In this document: piece by piece, positions 27,651 through 37,684 of the stretch
How the letters are laid out: every line of letters starts with the position of its first letter
How positions within the stretch are numbered: the stretch's first letter is position 1
NCBI GenBank assembly: GCA_946541955.1
Contig: CAMNJZ010000013.1
Coordinates: 1 to 37,736 of the forward strand
Reading direction: 5' to 3'
DNA: 37,736 nucleotides
DNA from: an uncultured Lachnospiraceae bacterium
Lineage (GTDB): Bacteria; Bacillota; Clostridia; Lachnospirales; Lachnospiraceae
Translations under genes and position numbers: made by a program
The notes under the pieces: model-generated
What the model was told of the DNA's origin: nothing
Database searches by the model: none
The model's input: the letters and a program-made list of their open reading frames with translations, nothing else

Positions 27651-28790
27651 ATGTACGAACTTCTGAAAACGGAAGGCAGGGCCAAAAGGGCCAGGGTGAC
27701 CACCGTCCACGGGGAGATCCAGACCCCGGTCTTCATGAATGTGGCCACCGTGGCTGCCATCAAGGGCGGTCTTTCAGCAGGTGACCTGCATTCCATTGAT
27801 ACCCAGGTGGCCCTCTGCAATACCTACCATCTGCATGTCAGGACCGGAGACAAGACCATCCGGAAGCTGGGCGGCCTGCACCAGTTCATGAAATGGGACA
27901 GGCCCATTCTGACGGATTCGGGCGGCTTTCAGGTCTTTTCCCTCTCAGATCTGCGCAGGATCAAGGAGGAAGGCGTCTATTTCCATTCCCATATCGACGG
28001 AGCCAAGATCTTCATGGGCCCGGAGGAGAGCATGCAGATCCAGTCCAATCTGGGATCCACCATTGCCATGGCCTTTGATGAATGTCCTCCCGCCCTGGCG
28101 GAGAGGGACTATGTGCAGAAGTCCGTGGACAGGACCACCAGGTGGCTGGAGCGGTGCAGGAAGGAAATGGACAGACTCAACAGCCTGGAGGATACCGTCA
28201 ATCCCCACCAGATGCTCTTTGGCATCAACCAGGGAGCCATCTATCACGATATCCGCAGGGAGCATGCAAAGACCATTGCCGATATGGACCTGGACGGCTA
28301 TGCCGTCGGCGGCCTGGCGGTGGGAGAGAGCCACGAGCAGATGTACTCGGTCCTGGAGGAAACCGTCCCCTATCTTCCCCAGAACAAGCCCACCTACCTG
28401 ATGGGCGTCGGCACCCCCCAGAACATCCTGGAGGGCGTAGAGCGGGGCATTGACTTCTTTGACTGCGTCTATCCCAGCCGCAACGGCCGGCACGGCAATC
28501 TCTATACCCACAGGGGAACGGTCCATATCCGCAACGCCAGATATGAGCTGGATCAGCGGCCCATCGAAGAGGGGTGCGGCTGTCCTGTCTGCAGGGCCGG
28601 CTATTCCAGAGCCTATATCCGCCATCTCATGAAGGCCCAGGAGGCCCTGGGACTGCGGATGTGCGTTATGCATAATCTTTATTTCTACAACCACCTGATG
28701 GAGGAGATCCGGGACGCCCTGGATGCAGGCCGGTTCGCCGCCTATAAAAAGGGCATGCTGGAATCCATGGAACAGGGGGAAGGAGACTGA
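27651..28790 (+). CDS. tgt: Queuine tRNA-ribosyltransferase (TGT)
   Basis: TPVFMNVATVAAIKGGLSAGDL; ILTDSGGFQVFSLSDLRRIKEEGV; GGLAVGESHEQMYSVLEETVPYLP; zinc site CGCPVC...H. Confidence 0.97.
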   Translation: MYELLKTEGRAKRARVTTVHGEIQTPVFMNVATVAAIKGGLSAGDLHSIDTQVALCNTYHLHVRTGDKTIRKLGGLHQFMKWDRPILTDSGGFQVFSLSDLRRIKEEGVYFHSHIDGAKIFMGPEESMQIQSNLGSTIAMAFDECPPALAERDYVQKSVDRTTRWLERCRKEMDRLNSLEDTVNPHQMLFGINQGAIYHDIRREHAKTIADMDLDGYAVGGLAVGESHEQMYSVLEETVPYLPQNKPTYLMGVGTPQNILEGVERGIDFFDCVYPSRNGRHGNLYTHRGTVHIRNARYELDQRPIEEGCGCPVCRAGYSRAYIRHLMKAQEALGLRMCVMHNLYFYNHLMEEIRDALDAGRFAAYKKGMLESMEQGEGD

Positions 28791-28824
28791 TGAGACGGCT
28801 TTTTCCCATGCCTGAAATGAGGTC

Positions 28825-28928
28825 TTGCAATCAAACAAAGGGTTGTTGTATTATAAGGATTGCATGACTGCAGATTGGTATACGGATAAGCAAATTTCAG
28901 TTGCAATTTTGTAAATATGCTGTATATT
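28825..28928 (+). promoter_or_regulatory. Two candidate tandem promoters upstream of yajC
   Basis: TTGCAA (28825-28830)/TATTAT (28849-28854, 18 bp) and TTGCAA (28901-28906)/TATATT (28923-28928, 16 bp). Confidence 0.45.
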
Positions 28929-28984
28929 TATTCAGTAAGTCATGATAAAAAACATGTCATGAAGATGGCGAGGAGGTTAATTTA

Positions 28985-29305
28985 ATGTCCAAGGGTTTAT
29001 TACTCACTGCAGCAGCAGGCGGCGGAACGCTTATTATGGTGATTTACATCGCTGTGATCATTGCATTCTTCTATTTCATGATCATCAGACCGCAGAGGAA
29101 GGAACAGAAAGAAAAGGCCGAGCTGATGGCGAATCTTGCAGTCGGCGACAGCGTTCTGACTACAGCCGGTTTCTATGGTGTGATCATCGATATGAGCGAA
29201 GATACAGTGATCGTTGAGTTCGGCAACAATAAGAACTGCCGTATTCCGATGCAGAAGGCTGCAATCGTACAGGTTGAAAAGCCTGAGGATGCCGAAGTGG
29301 AATAA
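28985..29305 (+). CDS. yajC: Preprotein translocase subunit YajC
   Basis: Single TM helix, then FYFMIIRPQRKEQKEKAELMANLAVGDSVLTTAGFYGVIIDMSEDTVIVEFG. Confidence 0.95.
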   Translation: MSKGLLLTAAAGGGTLIMVIYIAVIIAFFYFMIIRPQRKEQKEKAELMANLAVGDSVLTTAGFYGVIIDMSEDTVIVEFGNNKNCRIPMQKAAIVQVEKPEDAEVE

Positions 29306-29342
29306 GCACCATATCCTAGAATTCAAATAGGCAATGATAATT

Positions 29343-29378
29343 CTGCTGGCAGGCCGCAAACTTGCCAGCAGTTTTTTT
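29343..29378 (+). terminator. Intrinsic terminator abutting the leuB Shine-Dalgarno
   Basis: CTGCTGGCA (29343-29351), loop, TGCCAGCAG (29363-29371), T7, immediately followed by GGAGG (29379-29383). Confidence 0.85.
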
Positions 29379-29389
29379 GGAGGTTTACC

Positions 29390-30493
29390 ATGAATTTGAA
29401 TATAGCTGTGATCGCCGGCGACGGCATCGGCCCCGAGATCGTAGCCCAGGCCAGAAAGGTCCTGGACAGGGTCTGCGAAAAATACGGCCATACCATTACC
29501 TATAGGGATATTCTGATGGGCGGAAGCTCCATCGATGCATACGGCGTTCCGCTGACCGATGAGACCATTGAGATCGCCAGAAGCTCCGACGCCGTTCTGA
29601 TGGGCTCCATTGGAGGAGATCCCAAAACGTCTCCCTGGTACAAGCTGGATCCTTCTCTGAGACCGGAGGCCGGTCTTTTGAAGATCCGCAAGGCCCTGGG
29701 CCTCTACGCCAACCTTCGTCCCGCCTATCTGTTCCAGGAGCTGGCAGATTCCTGCCCCCTGGCAGCCAGAGAGGGCGGCAGAAAGTTCGATCTGCTCATC
29801 GTGCGTGAGCTGACCGGCGGCCTTTATTTCGGCGAGCGCTGGACCAAGGAGATCGACGGCGTACGCACCGCCCAGGACACCCTCCGCTATGATGAAAATG
29901 AGATCCGCCGCGTGGTCAGGACCGCCTTTGAGATCGCCGGAAAGCGCAGAGGCAAGGTGACCAGCGTGGACAAGGCCAATGTCCTGGATACCTCCAGACT
30001 CTGGAGAAAGATCGTGGAGGAGGTCTCCGCCGATTATCCGGAGATCACAGTGAACAGCATGTTTGTGGACAACGCCGCCATGCAGCTGGTCCTGAATCCC
30101 GAGCAGTTCGATGTGGTGGTTACCGAGAACATGTTCGGCGACATCCTTTCCGATGAAGCGGCTGAGATCACAGGCTCCATCGGCATGCTGTCCTCCGCTT
30201 CTCTTAATGAGACCAACTTTGGCCTTTATGAGCCCGCCCACGGATCTGCACCCGACATTGCAGGAAAGAACATCGCCAATCCCATCGCGACCATTCTTTC
30301 TGCCGCCATGATGCTTCGTTATACCTTCGGCCTGCAGGAGGAAGCCGACGCCATCGAAAAGGCAGTCAGACAGACCCTTTCCGACGGCTGCAGGACCATT
30401 GATATCATGCCCCGCGGAAAAGACGCAGATCTGACCGGCCTGACCGAGCAGAAATGCGATGAAATGGGCGACAGAGTCTGTGAACGGATCTGA
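29390..30493 (+). CDS. leuB: 3-isopropylmalate dehydrogenase
   Basis: [96 protein letters not shown]. Confidence 0.97.
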   Translation: MNLNIAVIAGDGIGPEIVAQARKVLDRVCEKYGHTITYRDILMGGSSIDAYGVPLTDETIEIARSSDAVLMGSIGGDPKTSPWYKLDPSLRPEAGLLKIRKALGLYANLRPAYLFQELADSCPLAAREGGRKFDLLIVRELTGGLYFGERWTKEIDGVRTAQDTLRYDENEIRRVVRTAFEIAGKRRGKVTSVDKANVLDTSRLWRKIVEEVSADYPEITVNSMFVDNAAMQLVLNPEQFDVVVTENMFGDILSDEAAEITGSIGMLSSASLNETNFGLYEPAHGSAPDIAGKNIANPIATILSAAMMLRYTFGLQEEADAIEKAVRQTLSDGCRTIDIMPRGKDADLTGLTEQKCDEMGDRVCERI

Positions 30494-30548
30494 AAGCCCA
30501 TATCCCTGTAAAGACAAACATTCAGGAAAATAAGAAAGAGGTATTCAA

Positions 30549-32219
30549 ATGAAGAGTGATTCTGTAAAGAACGGCATTGGCCAGGCCCCTGCAAGAAGTC
30601 TTTTTAACGCCCTCGGCTATACCGAGGAGGAGAGAAAGCGCCCTCTGATCGGTATCGTATGTTCCTATAATGAGATCGTTCCCGGCCATATGAACCTGGA
30701 CAAGATCGCAGAAGCCGTCAAGATCGGCGTCGCCATGGCCGGCGGAACCCCCATCATGTTCCCTGCCATCGCTGTCTGCGACGGAATCGCCATGGGCCAT
30801 ATCGGTATGAAATATTCCCTGGTCACCAGAGACCTGATCGCAGATTCCACGGAATGCATGGCAAAGGCCCACGGCTTTGACGGCCTGGTCATGATCCCCA
30901 ACTGCGACAAGAACGTGCCCGGCCTTCTGATGGCTGCAGCCCGTGTCAACGTGCCCACCATCTTTGTATCCGGCGGCCCCATGCTGGCAGGCCACCTGCA
31001 CGGCAAGAAGAGAAGCCTTTCCTCCATGTTCGAGGCAGTCGGCGCTTATTCCGCCGGCACCATGAGCCTGGAAGAGGTAACAGAGTATGAGGAGAAGGTA
31101 TGCCCTACCTGCGGCTCCTGCTCCGGCATGTATACAGCCAACTCCATGAACTGCCTGACAGAGGCCATCGGCATGGGCCTTCGCGGCAACGGCACCATTC
31201 CCGCCGTCTATTCCGCCAGGATCCGTCTGGCCAAGCATGCAGGCATGCAGATCATGGATCTGGTGGAAAAGAATATCCGTCCCAGAGACATCATGACAAA
31301 GAGAGCCTTTATGAACGCCATGGCCATGGATATGGCCCTGGGCTGCTCCACCAATACCATGCTCCATCTGCCCGCCATTGCCCATGAAGCTGGCGTGGAG
31401 ATCGACATGGAAGTGGCCAACGAAGTCTCCGCCCGTACCCCCAACCTCTGCCATCTGGCCCCTGCAGGCCCCACCTACATGGAGGATCTGGACGAGGCAG
31501 GCGGCATCTATGCCGTTATGAACGAGCTGGACAAGAAGGGCCTTCTGGATCTGGATGTCATGACCTGCACCGGCAAGACCATGCGGGAAAACATCAAGGG
31601 ATGCGTCAATAAGAATCCCGAGGTCATCCGCCCCATCGAGAATCCCTACATGCCCATCGGCGGCATCGCGGTCCTCAAGGGCAACATCGCGCCTGACACC
31701 GGCATCGTAAAGAGATCCGCCGTGGTTCCGGAAATGATGGTCCACGAAGGTCCCGCCAGAGTCTTCGACTGTGAAGAGGACGCCATCAAGGCCATCCTGG
31801 GCGGCAAGATCGTGGCCGGCGACGTGGTGGTCATCCGCTACGAAGGCCCCAAGGGCGGCCCCGGCATGAGAGAGATGCTCAACCCCACCTCCGCCATCGC
31901 AGGCATGGGCCTTGGCTCCTCCGTCGCCCTGATCACCGACGGCCGTTTCTCCGGTGCTTCCCGCGGCGCCTCCATCGGCCATGTTTCTCCCGAAGCAGCA
32001 GTGGGCGGCCCCATTGCCCTGATCGAAGAGGGCGATATCATCTCCATTGATATCCCGGCCAATGCCCTGAACGTCAAGGTCTCCGACGAAGTCCTGGCTG
32101 AGAGAAGAAAGAACTGGAAGCCCAGAACGCCCGAAATCACCGATGGATATCTCTACAGATACGCCAGCCTGGTCACCTCCGGCAACCGCGGCGCCATCCT
32201 GGAGCTCCCCAAGGCCTGA
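30549..32219 (+). CDS. ilvD: Dihydroxy-acid dehydratase
   Basis: [110 protein letters not shown]. Confidence 0.97.
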   Translation: MKSDSVKNGIGQAPARSLFNALGYTEEERKRPLIGIVCSYNEIVPGHMNLDKIAEAVKIGVAMAGGTPIMFPAIAVCDGIAMGHIGMKYSLVTRDLIADSTECMAKAHGFDGLVMIPNCDKNVPGLLMAAARVNVPTIFVSGGPMLAGHLHGKKRSLSSMFEAVGAYSAGTMSLEEVTEYEEKVCPTCGSCSGMYTANSMNCLTEAIGMGLRGNGTIPAVYSARIRLAKHAGMQIMDLVEKNIRPRDIMTKRAFMNAMAMDMALGCSTNTMLHLPAIAHEAGVEIDMEVANEVSARTPNLCHLAPAGPTYMEDLDEAGGIYAVMNELDKKGLLDLDVMTCTGKTMRENIKGCVNKNPEVIRPIENPYMPIGGIAVLKGNIAPDTGIVKRSAVVPEMMVHEGPARVFDCEEDAIKAILGGKIVAGDVVVIRYEGPKGGPGMREMLNPTSAIAGMGLGSSVALITDGRFSGASRGASIGHVSPEAAVGGPIALIEEGDIISIDIPANALNVKVSDEVLAERRKNWKPRTPEITDGYLYRYASLVTSGNRGAILELPKA

Positions 32220-32254
32220 GATCAGATTCTTAATGAAAGTAGAGGAATAATGCA

Positions 32255-33940
32255 TTGAAAATGACAGGTTCCGATATCATCGTGGAATGTCTCCTGGAAC
32301 AGGGCGTTGATACGGTCTTTGGCTATCCCGGCGGAGCCATTCTGAATGTATATGACGCTTTATATAAAAGGTCCGACGAGATCACCCACATCCTGACAAG
32401 CCATGAGCAGGGCGCTTCCCATGCGGCGGACGGATATGCCAGAGCCACCGGCAGGGTGGGCGTCTGCCTGGCCACCTCCGGCCCCGGCGCCACCAACCTG
32501 GTCACCGGCATTGCGACCGCCTACATGGATTCCATCCCCATGGTCGCCATTACCTGCAACGTTACGACTCCCCTTCTGGGCAAGGATTCCTTCCAGGAGG
32601 TGGATATCTTCGGCATCTGCCTGCCCATTACCAAGTACAGCACCATCGTCAAAGATGTCAGCACCCTGGCGGAGACCATCCGCAGGGCCTTCAAGATCGC
32701 CAGAAGCGGCAGGCCCGGTCCTGTCCTGGTGGATATTCTGAAGGATGTCACGGCGGCGGAGTATGACTTTGAAAGGGTCGTACCGGAGCAGAAGAAGATC
32801 AAGCGCAGAAAATATAACAAGTCCGATATCGAGCACGCCATCGATATGATCAAAGAAGCAAAGCGGCCCTTCATCATGGTGGGCGGCGGCGCCATCCTTT
32901 CCGGCGCCAACGGGTCTCTGACCGAGTTCATCCATAAGGTGGATGCGCCGGTCTGCGAGACGCTGATGGCCCAGGGCGCCTTTGACCAGCACGATCCCAG
33001 GTATACGGGCCTGCCCGGCATGCACGGGACCAAGGCCACCAACTTCGGCATCACCGAATGCGATCTTCTGATCGCCCTGGGCGCCAGGTTCTCCGATCGT
33101 GTTTACGGAAACGCCAAGACCTTCGCCAAAAACGCCAGGATCCTGCAGGTCGACATCGATGCTGCCGAGATCAACAAGAACGTCAAGGTGGATTTCTCCA
33201 TTGTGGGAGACCTCAAGGAGGTCCTGGAGAAGATCAACGAGGGACTTCCCAGTCTGGAGCACAGGGAATGGGTGGAGCACATTCAGGAGCTGAAGGAAAA
33301 ATATCCCCTTTCCTATGACAAGTCCGTGCTTACCTGTCCTCTGATCATGGAGACCCTGGACAGACTGACAGAGGGAAAGGCCATCATCACCACAGACGTG
33401 GGCCAGCACCAGATGTGGGCAGCCCAGTATTATACCTATTCGGAGCCCCGCACCTATCTTTCTTCCGGCGGTCTGGGGACCATGGGCTACGGCATCGGGG
33501 CGGCCATCGGCGCCCAGGTGGCCCGTCCGGACAGACAGGTCATCAACATCGGGGGCGACGGATGCTTCCGGATGAACATGAACGAACTGGCCACGGCCAG
33601 CCGTTACAACATCCCCATCATCAACATCATCATTGACAACCACGTTCTGGGAATGGTAAGACAATGGCAGACTCTGTTCTATGGCAAACGCTATTCACAG
33701 ACTGTCCTCAGAGATATGGTGGACTACTGCAAGGTCGCGGAAGGCCTTGGCTGTCTGGCCTTCAGGGTCACGACGGTCCAGGAGCTGGAGCCGGCCCTCA
33801 GGGCCGCGCTGGCCGCAGACCGGCCCGTCGTCATTGACTGTGTGATCGATGATGACGAGACAGTCTATCCCATGGTATCTCCCGGCGCCTCCATCGACCA
33901 GGCCTTCGACGCCTCTGACCTGGCAGCCGGAAGACAATAA
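32255..33940 (+). CDS. ilvB: Acetolactate synthase large subunit (TTG 32255 or ATG 32261)
   Basis: VFGYPGGAILNVYDALY; THILTSHEQGASHAADGYARATGRVGVCLATSGPGATNLVTGIATAY; NIGGDGCFRMNMNELATASRYNIPIINIIIDNHVLGMVRQWQ (TPP motif). Confidence 0.96.
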   Translation: MKMTGSDIIVECLLEQGVDTVFGYPGGAILNVYDALYKRSDEITHILTSHEQGASHAADGYARATGRVGVCLATSGPGATNLVTGIATAYMDSIPMVAITCNVTTPLLGKDSFQEVDIFGICLPITKYSTIVKDVSTLAETIRRAFKIARSGRPGPVLVDILKDVTAAEYDFERVVPEQKKIKRRKYNKSDIEHAIDMIKEAKRPFIMVGGGAILSGANGSLTEFIHKVDAPVCETLMAQGAFDQHDPRYTGLPGMHGTKATNFGITECDLLIALGARFSDRVYGNAKTFAKNARILQVDIDAAEINKNVKVDFSIVGDLKEVLEKINEGLPSLEHREWVEHIQELKEKYPLSYDKSVLTCPLIMETLDRLTEGKAIITTDVGQHQMWAAQYYTYSEPRTYLSSGGLGTMGYGIGAAIGAQVARPDRQVINIGGDGCFRMNMNELATASRYNIPIINIIIDNHVLGMVRQWQTLFYGKRYSQTVLRDMVDYCKVAEGLGCLAFRVTTVQELEPALRAALAADRPVVIDCVIDDDETVYPMVSPGASIDQAFDASDLAAGRQ

Positions 33941-34048
33941 GTACAGCATAAAAATCTTGTATTGGCACTTTCAGAATGGGGTCTGAAAGACGGGGCTGAA
34001 ACATATCCAGCATGAAATAAGGATGCACTCATCCAAGGAGGAACAAAA

Positions 34049-35137
34049 ATGGCACGTGTTTACAACTTTTCGGCAGGACCGGCTATGCTTCCCGTGGAAG
34101 TATTACAGGAAGCCGCAGATGAAATGCTTGACTACCAGGGCAGCGGCATGTCTGTCATGGAGATGAGCCACCGCGGCAAGATCTTCGACGGCATCATCAA
34201 GGAAGCGGAAGCAGATCTGCGCGACCTGCTTCAGATCCCCGACAATTACAAGGTCCTTTTCCTGCAGGGCGGAGCCTGGACACAGTTCGCCGCTGTCCCC
34301 ATGAATCTGATGAAGCATGGAAAGGCCGCCTATATCGTGACCGGCCAGTGGGCCAAGAAGGCATGGCAGGAAGCCGGCAAATACGGCGAGGCCGTCAAGG
34401 TCGCTTCTTCCGAAGACAAGACCTTCTCCTATATCCCGGACTGCTCTGATCTGGACATTCCCGAGGATGCCGATTATGTCTATATCTGTGAGAACAACAC
34501 CATTTACGGCACCAAGTTCCATACCCTGCCCAATACCAAGGGCAAGGATCTGGTGGCGGATGTTTCCTCCTGCTTCCTGTCTGAACCCATGGATGTTTCC
34601 AAGTATGCCGTGATCTACGGCGGCGTTCAGAAGAACATCGGCCCCGCAGGCGTCGTGATCGCCATTATCCGTGAGGATCTGATCACAGACGACGTCCTGG
34701 AAGGCACCCCCACCATGCTCAAGTGGAAGACCCAGGCTGACAACGACTCCCTCTTCAATACACCGCCCGCCTATGGCATCTATATCTGCGGCAAGGTCTT
34801 CAAGTGGCTGAAAAAGCAGGGCGGCCTGGCAGCGGTGAAGGAACGCAATGAGAAGAAGGCAGCCCTTCTTTACGATTTCCTGGACCAGAGCAGGCTCTTC
34901 AAGGGAACAGTCCGCAAGGAAGACCGGTCCCTGATGAATGTTCCTTTCATTATCGGCGACAAGGAACTGGAAGCCCTCTTTGTCAAGGAAGCTGAAAAAG
35001 CCGGCCTTGTATCCCTCAAGGGCCACAGAAGCGTCGGCGGCATGCGGGCCAGCATCTACAACGCCATGCCTTATGAAGGCGTCGAGGCCCTGGTTGCCTT
35101 TATGAAGGAATTCGAGGCGGCTCATCCTGCCGAATAA
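34049..35137 (+). CDS. serC: Phosphoserine aminotransferase
   Basis: RVYNFSAGPAMLPVEVLQEAADEMLDYQGSGMSVMEMSHRGKIFDGI; ADVSSCFLSEPMDVSKYAVIYGGVQKNIGPAGVVIAII. Confidence 0.97.
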   Translation: MARVYNFSAGPAMLPVEVLQEAADEMLDYQGSGMSVMEMSHRGKIFDGIIKEAEADLRDLLQIPDNYKVLFLQGGAWTQFAAVPMNLMKHGKAAYIVTGQWAKKAWQEAGKYGEAVKVASSEDKTFSYIPDCSDLDIPEDADYVYICENNTIYGTKFHTLPNTKGKDLVADVSSCFLSEPMDVSKYAVIYGGVQKNIGPAGVVIAIIREDLITDDVLEGTPTMLKWKTQADNDSLFNTPPAYGIYICGKVFKWLKKQGGLAAVKERNEKKAALLYDFLDQSRLFKGTVRKEDRSLMNVPFIIGDKELEALFVKEAEKAGLVSLKGHRSVGGMRASIYNAMPYEGVEALVAFMKEFEAAHPAE

Positions 35138-35160
35138 ATTTTTACGGAGTAACGAAACAG

Positions 35161-36324
35161 ATGTTTAAATATCATTGCCTCAACAACATTTCAAAGGCCG
35201 GCCTTGGCAGGTTTTCCGCCCTTTATGAGGAAACGGACGATGTAAACGAAGCCCAGGGCATCCTGGTCAGATCTGCCAAAATGCATGACATGGAGTTTTC
35301 CGACAATCTCCTGGCCATCGCAAGGGCAGGCGCCGGCGTCAACAACATTCCGCTGGACAAATGTGCCGAGAAGGGTATTGTGGTCTTCAATACCCCCGGC
35401 GCCAACGCCAACGCCGTCAAGGAGCTGGTCTTTACCGGCATGCTTCTGGCCTCCCGCGACATCGTGGAGGGCGTTGACTGGGTCCGCAGCAACTGGAAGA
35501 ATCCTGACATTGCCAAGGCGGCCGAAAAGGAAAAGAAGCAGTTTGCCGGAACCGAGATCCGCGGCAAAAAGCTGGGCATCATCGGCCTGGGAGCCATCGG
35601 CGTCCGCGTGGCCAATGCGGCCATCGATCTGGGCATGGAGGTCTACGGCTACGATCCCTATGTTTCCGTAGACGCAGCTTGGAACCTGAACCGGTCCGTC
35701 AAGCATGTCAACATCGTAGAGGAGATCTATCAGATCTCTGATATCATTACCATCCATGTGCCCCTTTTGCCCTCCACAAAGGGGATGATCAGCGAACAGG
35801 CCATCGAGCATATGCGCCAGGGCGTGATCATCATCAATATGGCCAGGGACAGCCTCTGCGATGAGAAGGCCATCATCGAGGCCATCGAGAACGGCAGGGT
35901 CAGACGCTATGTGTCTGATTTCCCCAATGCCACCGTAGCCGGCAAGCCCGGCTGCATCACCACGCCCCATCTGGGTGCTTCTACGGCAGAGTCCGAGGAC
36001 AAATGTGCCAGGATGGCGGTGGAAGAGCTGCAGAACTATATCGAAAACGGAAATATCGTGAATTCCGTCAACTATCCCGACTGCAACATGGGAATCTGCC
36101 ATACGCCTGGCCGCGTGGCGATTTTTCACGCCAACAAGACCGGCATGCTGACCCAGTTTACGGCCATTTTCGGCAACACGGATATCAACATCGCGGAGCT
36201 CTTCAACAAGGCCAAAGGGGAAGTCGCCTATACCATGATGGACCTGGATGGGGAAATCCATCCTGAGATCGTGGAGAAGCTGGAGGCCATCGACGGCGTA
36301 TTCCGCGTTCGTGTCATTAAATAG
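35161..36324 (+). CDS. serA: D-3-phosphoglycerate dehydrogenase with C-terminal ACT domain
   Basis: KKLGIIGLGAIGVRVANAAIDLGMEVYGYDPYVS; MARDSLCDEKAIIEAIENGRVRRYVSDFP; C-terminal GMLTQFTAIFGNTDINIAELFNKAKGEVAYTMMDLDGEIHPEIVEKLEAIDGVFRVRVI. Confidence 0.95.
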   Translation: MFKYHCLNNISKAGLGRFSALYEETDDVNEAQGILVRSAKMHDMEFSDNLLAIARAGAGVNNIPLDKCAEKGIVVFNTPGANANAVKELVFTGMLLASRDIVEGVDWVRSNWKNPDIAKAAEKEKKQFAGTEIRGKKLGIIGLGAIGVRVANAAIDLGMEVYGYDPYVSVDAAWNLNRSVKHVNIVEEIYQISDIITIHVPLLPSTKGMISEQAIEHMRQGVIIINMARDSLCDEKAIIEAIENGRVRRYVSDFPNATVAGKPGCITTPHLGASTAESEDKCARMAVEELQNYIENGNIVNSVNYPDCNMGICHTPGRVAIFHANKTGMLTQFTAIFGNTDINIAELFNKAKGEVAYTMMDLDGEIHPEIVEKLEAIDGVFRVRVIK

Positions 36325-36339
36325 AGAGGTTTATACTGT

Positions 36340-37578
36340 ATGGCCATTATCAGACCATTTGAGGCATACCGGCCGGCTGCGGGACTGGAGGACCAGATCG
36401 CAGCCCTCCCCTATGACGTCTACAGCAGGGCGGAAGCCTGTGCCGTGGTCAGGGACCGTCCCCTTTCTTTTCTGAAGATCGACAGGGCCGAGACCCAGTT
36501 TCCGGACGAGGTCGGGACCTATGAGGACTGTGTCTACGAAAAAGCAAGGGATCTGCTGCAGGAGGAAATTGCCTGCGGCCATCTGGTCAAGGACCCGGCG
36601 CCCTCTTTTTATATCTATGCCCAGTCCATGAACGGCAGGACCCAGATCGGTCTGGTAGCCTGCGCCTCCATCGATGATTATGAAAAGGGCGTGATCAAGC
36701 GGCATGAAAATACCCGGGTGGACAAGGAAATCGACAGGATCCGCCACGTGGATACCTGCAACGCCCAGACCGGTCCCATTTTTCTCTGCTACCGGAACCA
36801 TCCTGAGATCGACAGGATCGTAGCCGAGCAGACAAGGGAGCTGCCGGACTGTGATTTCATATCCGACGGCAATGTCCGCAACCGGGTATGGACCATCAGC
36901 GACCCCGCCCTGACAAAGAAGATCAGCGAGGCCTTTGCCCAGATCGATTCCGTCTACATTGCTGACGGCCACCACAGATGCGCTTCGGCGGTCAAGGTGG
37001 GACAAAAGAGAAGGGAGATGCATCCTGACTATACGGGAGAAGAGGAATTCAATTTCTTCCTGTCCGTGCTCTTTCCCCAGGACCAGCTGATGATCATGGA
37101 CTACAACCGGGTGGTGAAGACCCTGGGAGCCTATAGCAGCGAGGACTTCCTGAAGGCCTGCAGCAAGGTGGCCGGGATCGCCCCCTGCGGGAAGGAACAG
37201 GTCCATCCCTCTGCCAAGTCGGAGATCGGCATGTATCTGGACGGCCAGTGGTACAGGATGATCATCCGGTCCCAGTATCGGAAAAAGGATCCGGTGGAGG
37301 GTCTGGACGTATCCATCCTCCAGGACAACATTCTGGGGCCCCTTCTGGGGATCGAGGATCCCAAATCAGATCCCAGGATCGAATTTGTCGGCGGGATCCG
37401 GGGCCTTGGCGAGCTGGAAAGCAGGGTCGACAAAAACGGAGGCGCCGCCTTCGCCATGTATCCCACTTCCATCGGGGAGCTTTTTGACGTGGCCGACGCC
37501 GGCAGGCTCATGCCTCCCAAATCCACCTGGTTCGAGCCCAAGCTCCTGAGCGGGCTTTTCATCCACGCCCTGGGATAG
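36340..37578 (+). CDS. DUF1015 family protein, serCA-associated, function unknown
   Basis: IIRPFEAYRPAAGLEDQIAALPYDVYSRAEACAVVRDRPLSFLKIDRAE; KRHENTRVDKEIDR; VYIADGHHRCASAVKVGQKRREMHP; GEEEFNFFLSVLFPQDQLMIMDYNRVVK. Confidence 0.88.
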   Translation: MAIIRPFEAYRPAAGLEDQIAALPYDVYSRAEACAVVRDRPLSFLKIDRAETQFPDEVGTYEDCVYEKARDLLQEEIACGHLVKDPAPSFYIYAQSMNGRTQIGLVACASIDDYEKGVIKRHENTRVDKEIDRIRHVDTCNAQTGPIFLCYRNHPEIDRIVAEQTRELPDCDFISDGNVRNRVWTISDPALTKKISEAFAQIDSVYIADGHHRCASAVKVGQKRREMHPDYTGEEEFNFFLSVLFPQDQLMIMDYNRVVKTLGAYSSEDFLKACSKVAGIAPCGKEQVHPSAKSEIGMYLDGQWYRMIIRSQYRKKDPVEGLDVSILQDNILGPLLGIEDPKSDPRIEFVGGIRGLGELESRVDKNGGAAFAMYPTSIGELFDVADAGRLMPPKSTWFEPKLLSGLFIHALG

Positions 37579-37588
37579 GAAATACTGC

Positions 37589-37617
37589 TTGCCAAATGAA
37601 AAAATAATGATTATAAT
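37589..37617 (+). promoter_or_regulatory. Promoter for the tRNA-Thr transcript
   Basis: TTGCCA (37589-37594), 17 bp, TATAAT (37612-37617). Confidence 0.6.
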
Positions 37618-37684
37618 AACAGTCGTCTGCAGCAATATGGCTGCAGACGGCTGACCGAATCGGAAGGCCGGAATTGGGGAATAT

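Noticed and set aside
29000-30517. 505 aa minus-strand ORF across yajC and leuB
   Set aside because: Antisense shadow of two confidently assigned genes; no RBS or motif support.
31129-31136. TGTATACA inside ilvD as a second GntR operator
   Set aside because: Encodes conserved residues (SGMYTAN) of the IlvD active-site region; a single 8-mer is likely chance.
30522-32255. 577 aa minus-strand ORF spanning all of ilvD
   Set aside because: Antisense shadow of a certain gene. Gly/His/Asp-rich composition is the reverse reading of a GC-rich, codon-biased frame; no domain-like motifs.
32360-33664. 434 aa minus-strand ORF opposite ilvB
   Set aside because: Same codon-bias artefact.
34103-36261. 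340 aa and 356 aa minus-strand ORFs opposite serC and serA
   Set aside because: Same artefact; the plus-strand proteins are unmistakable.
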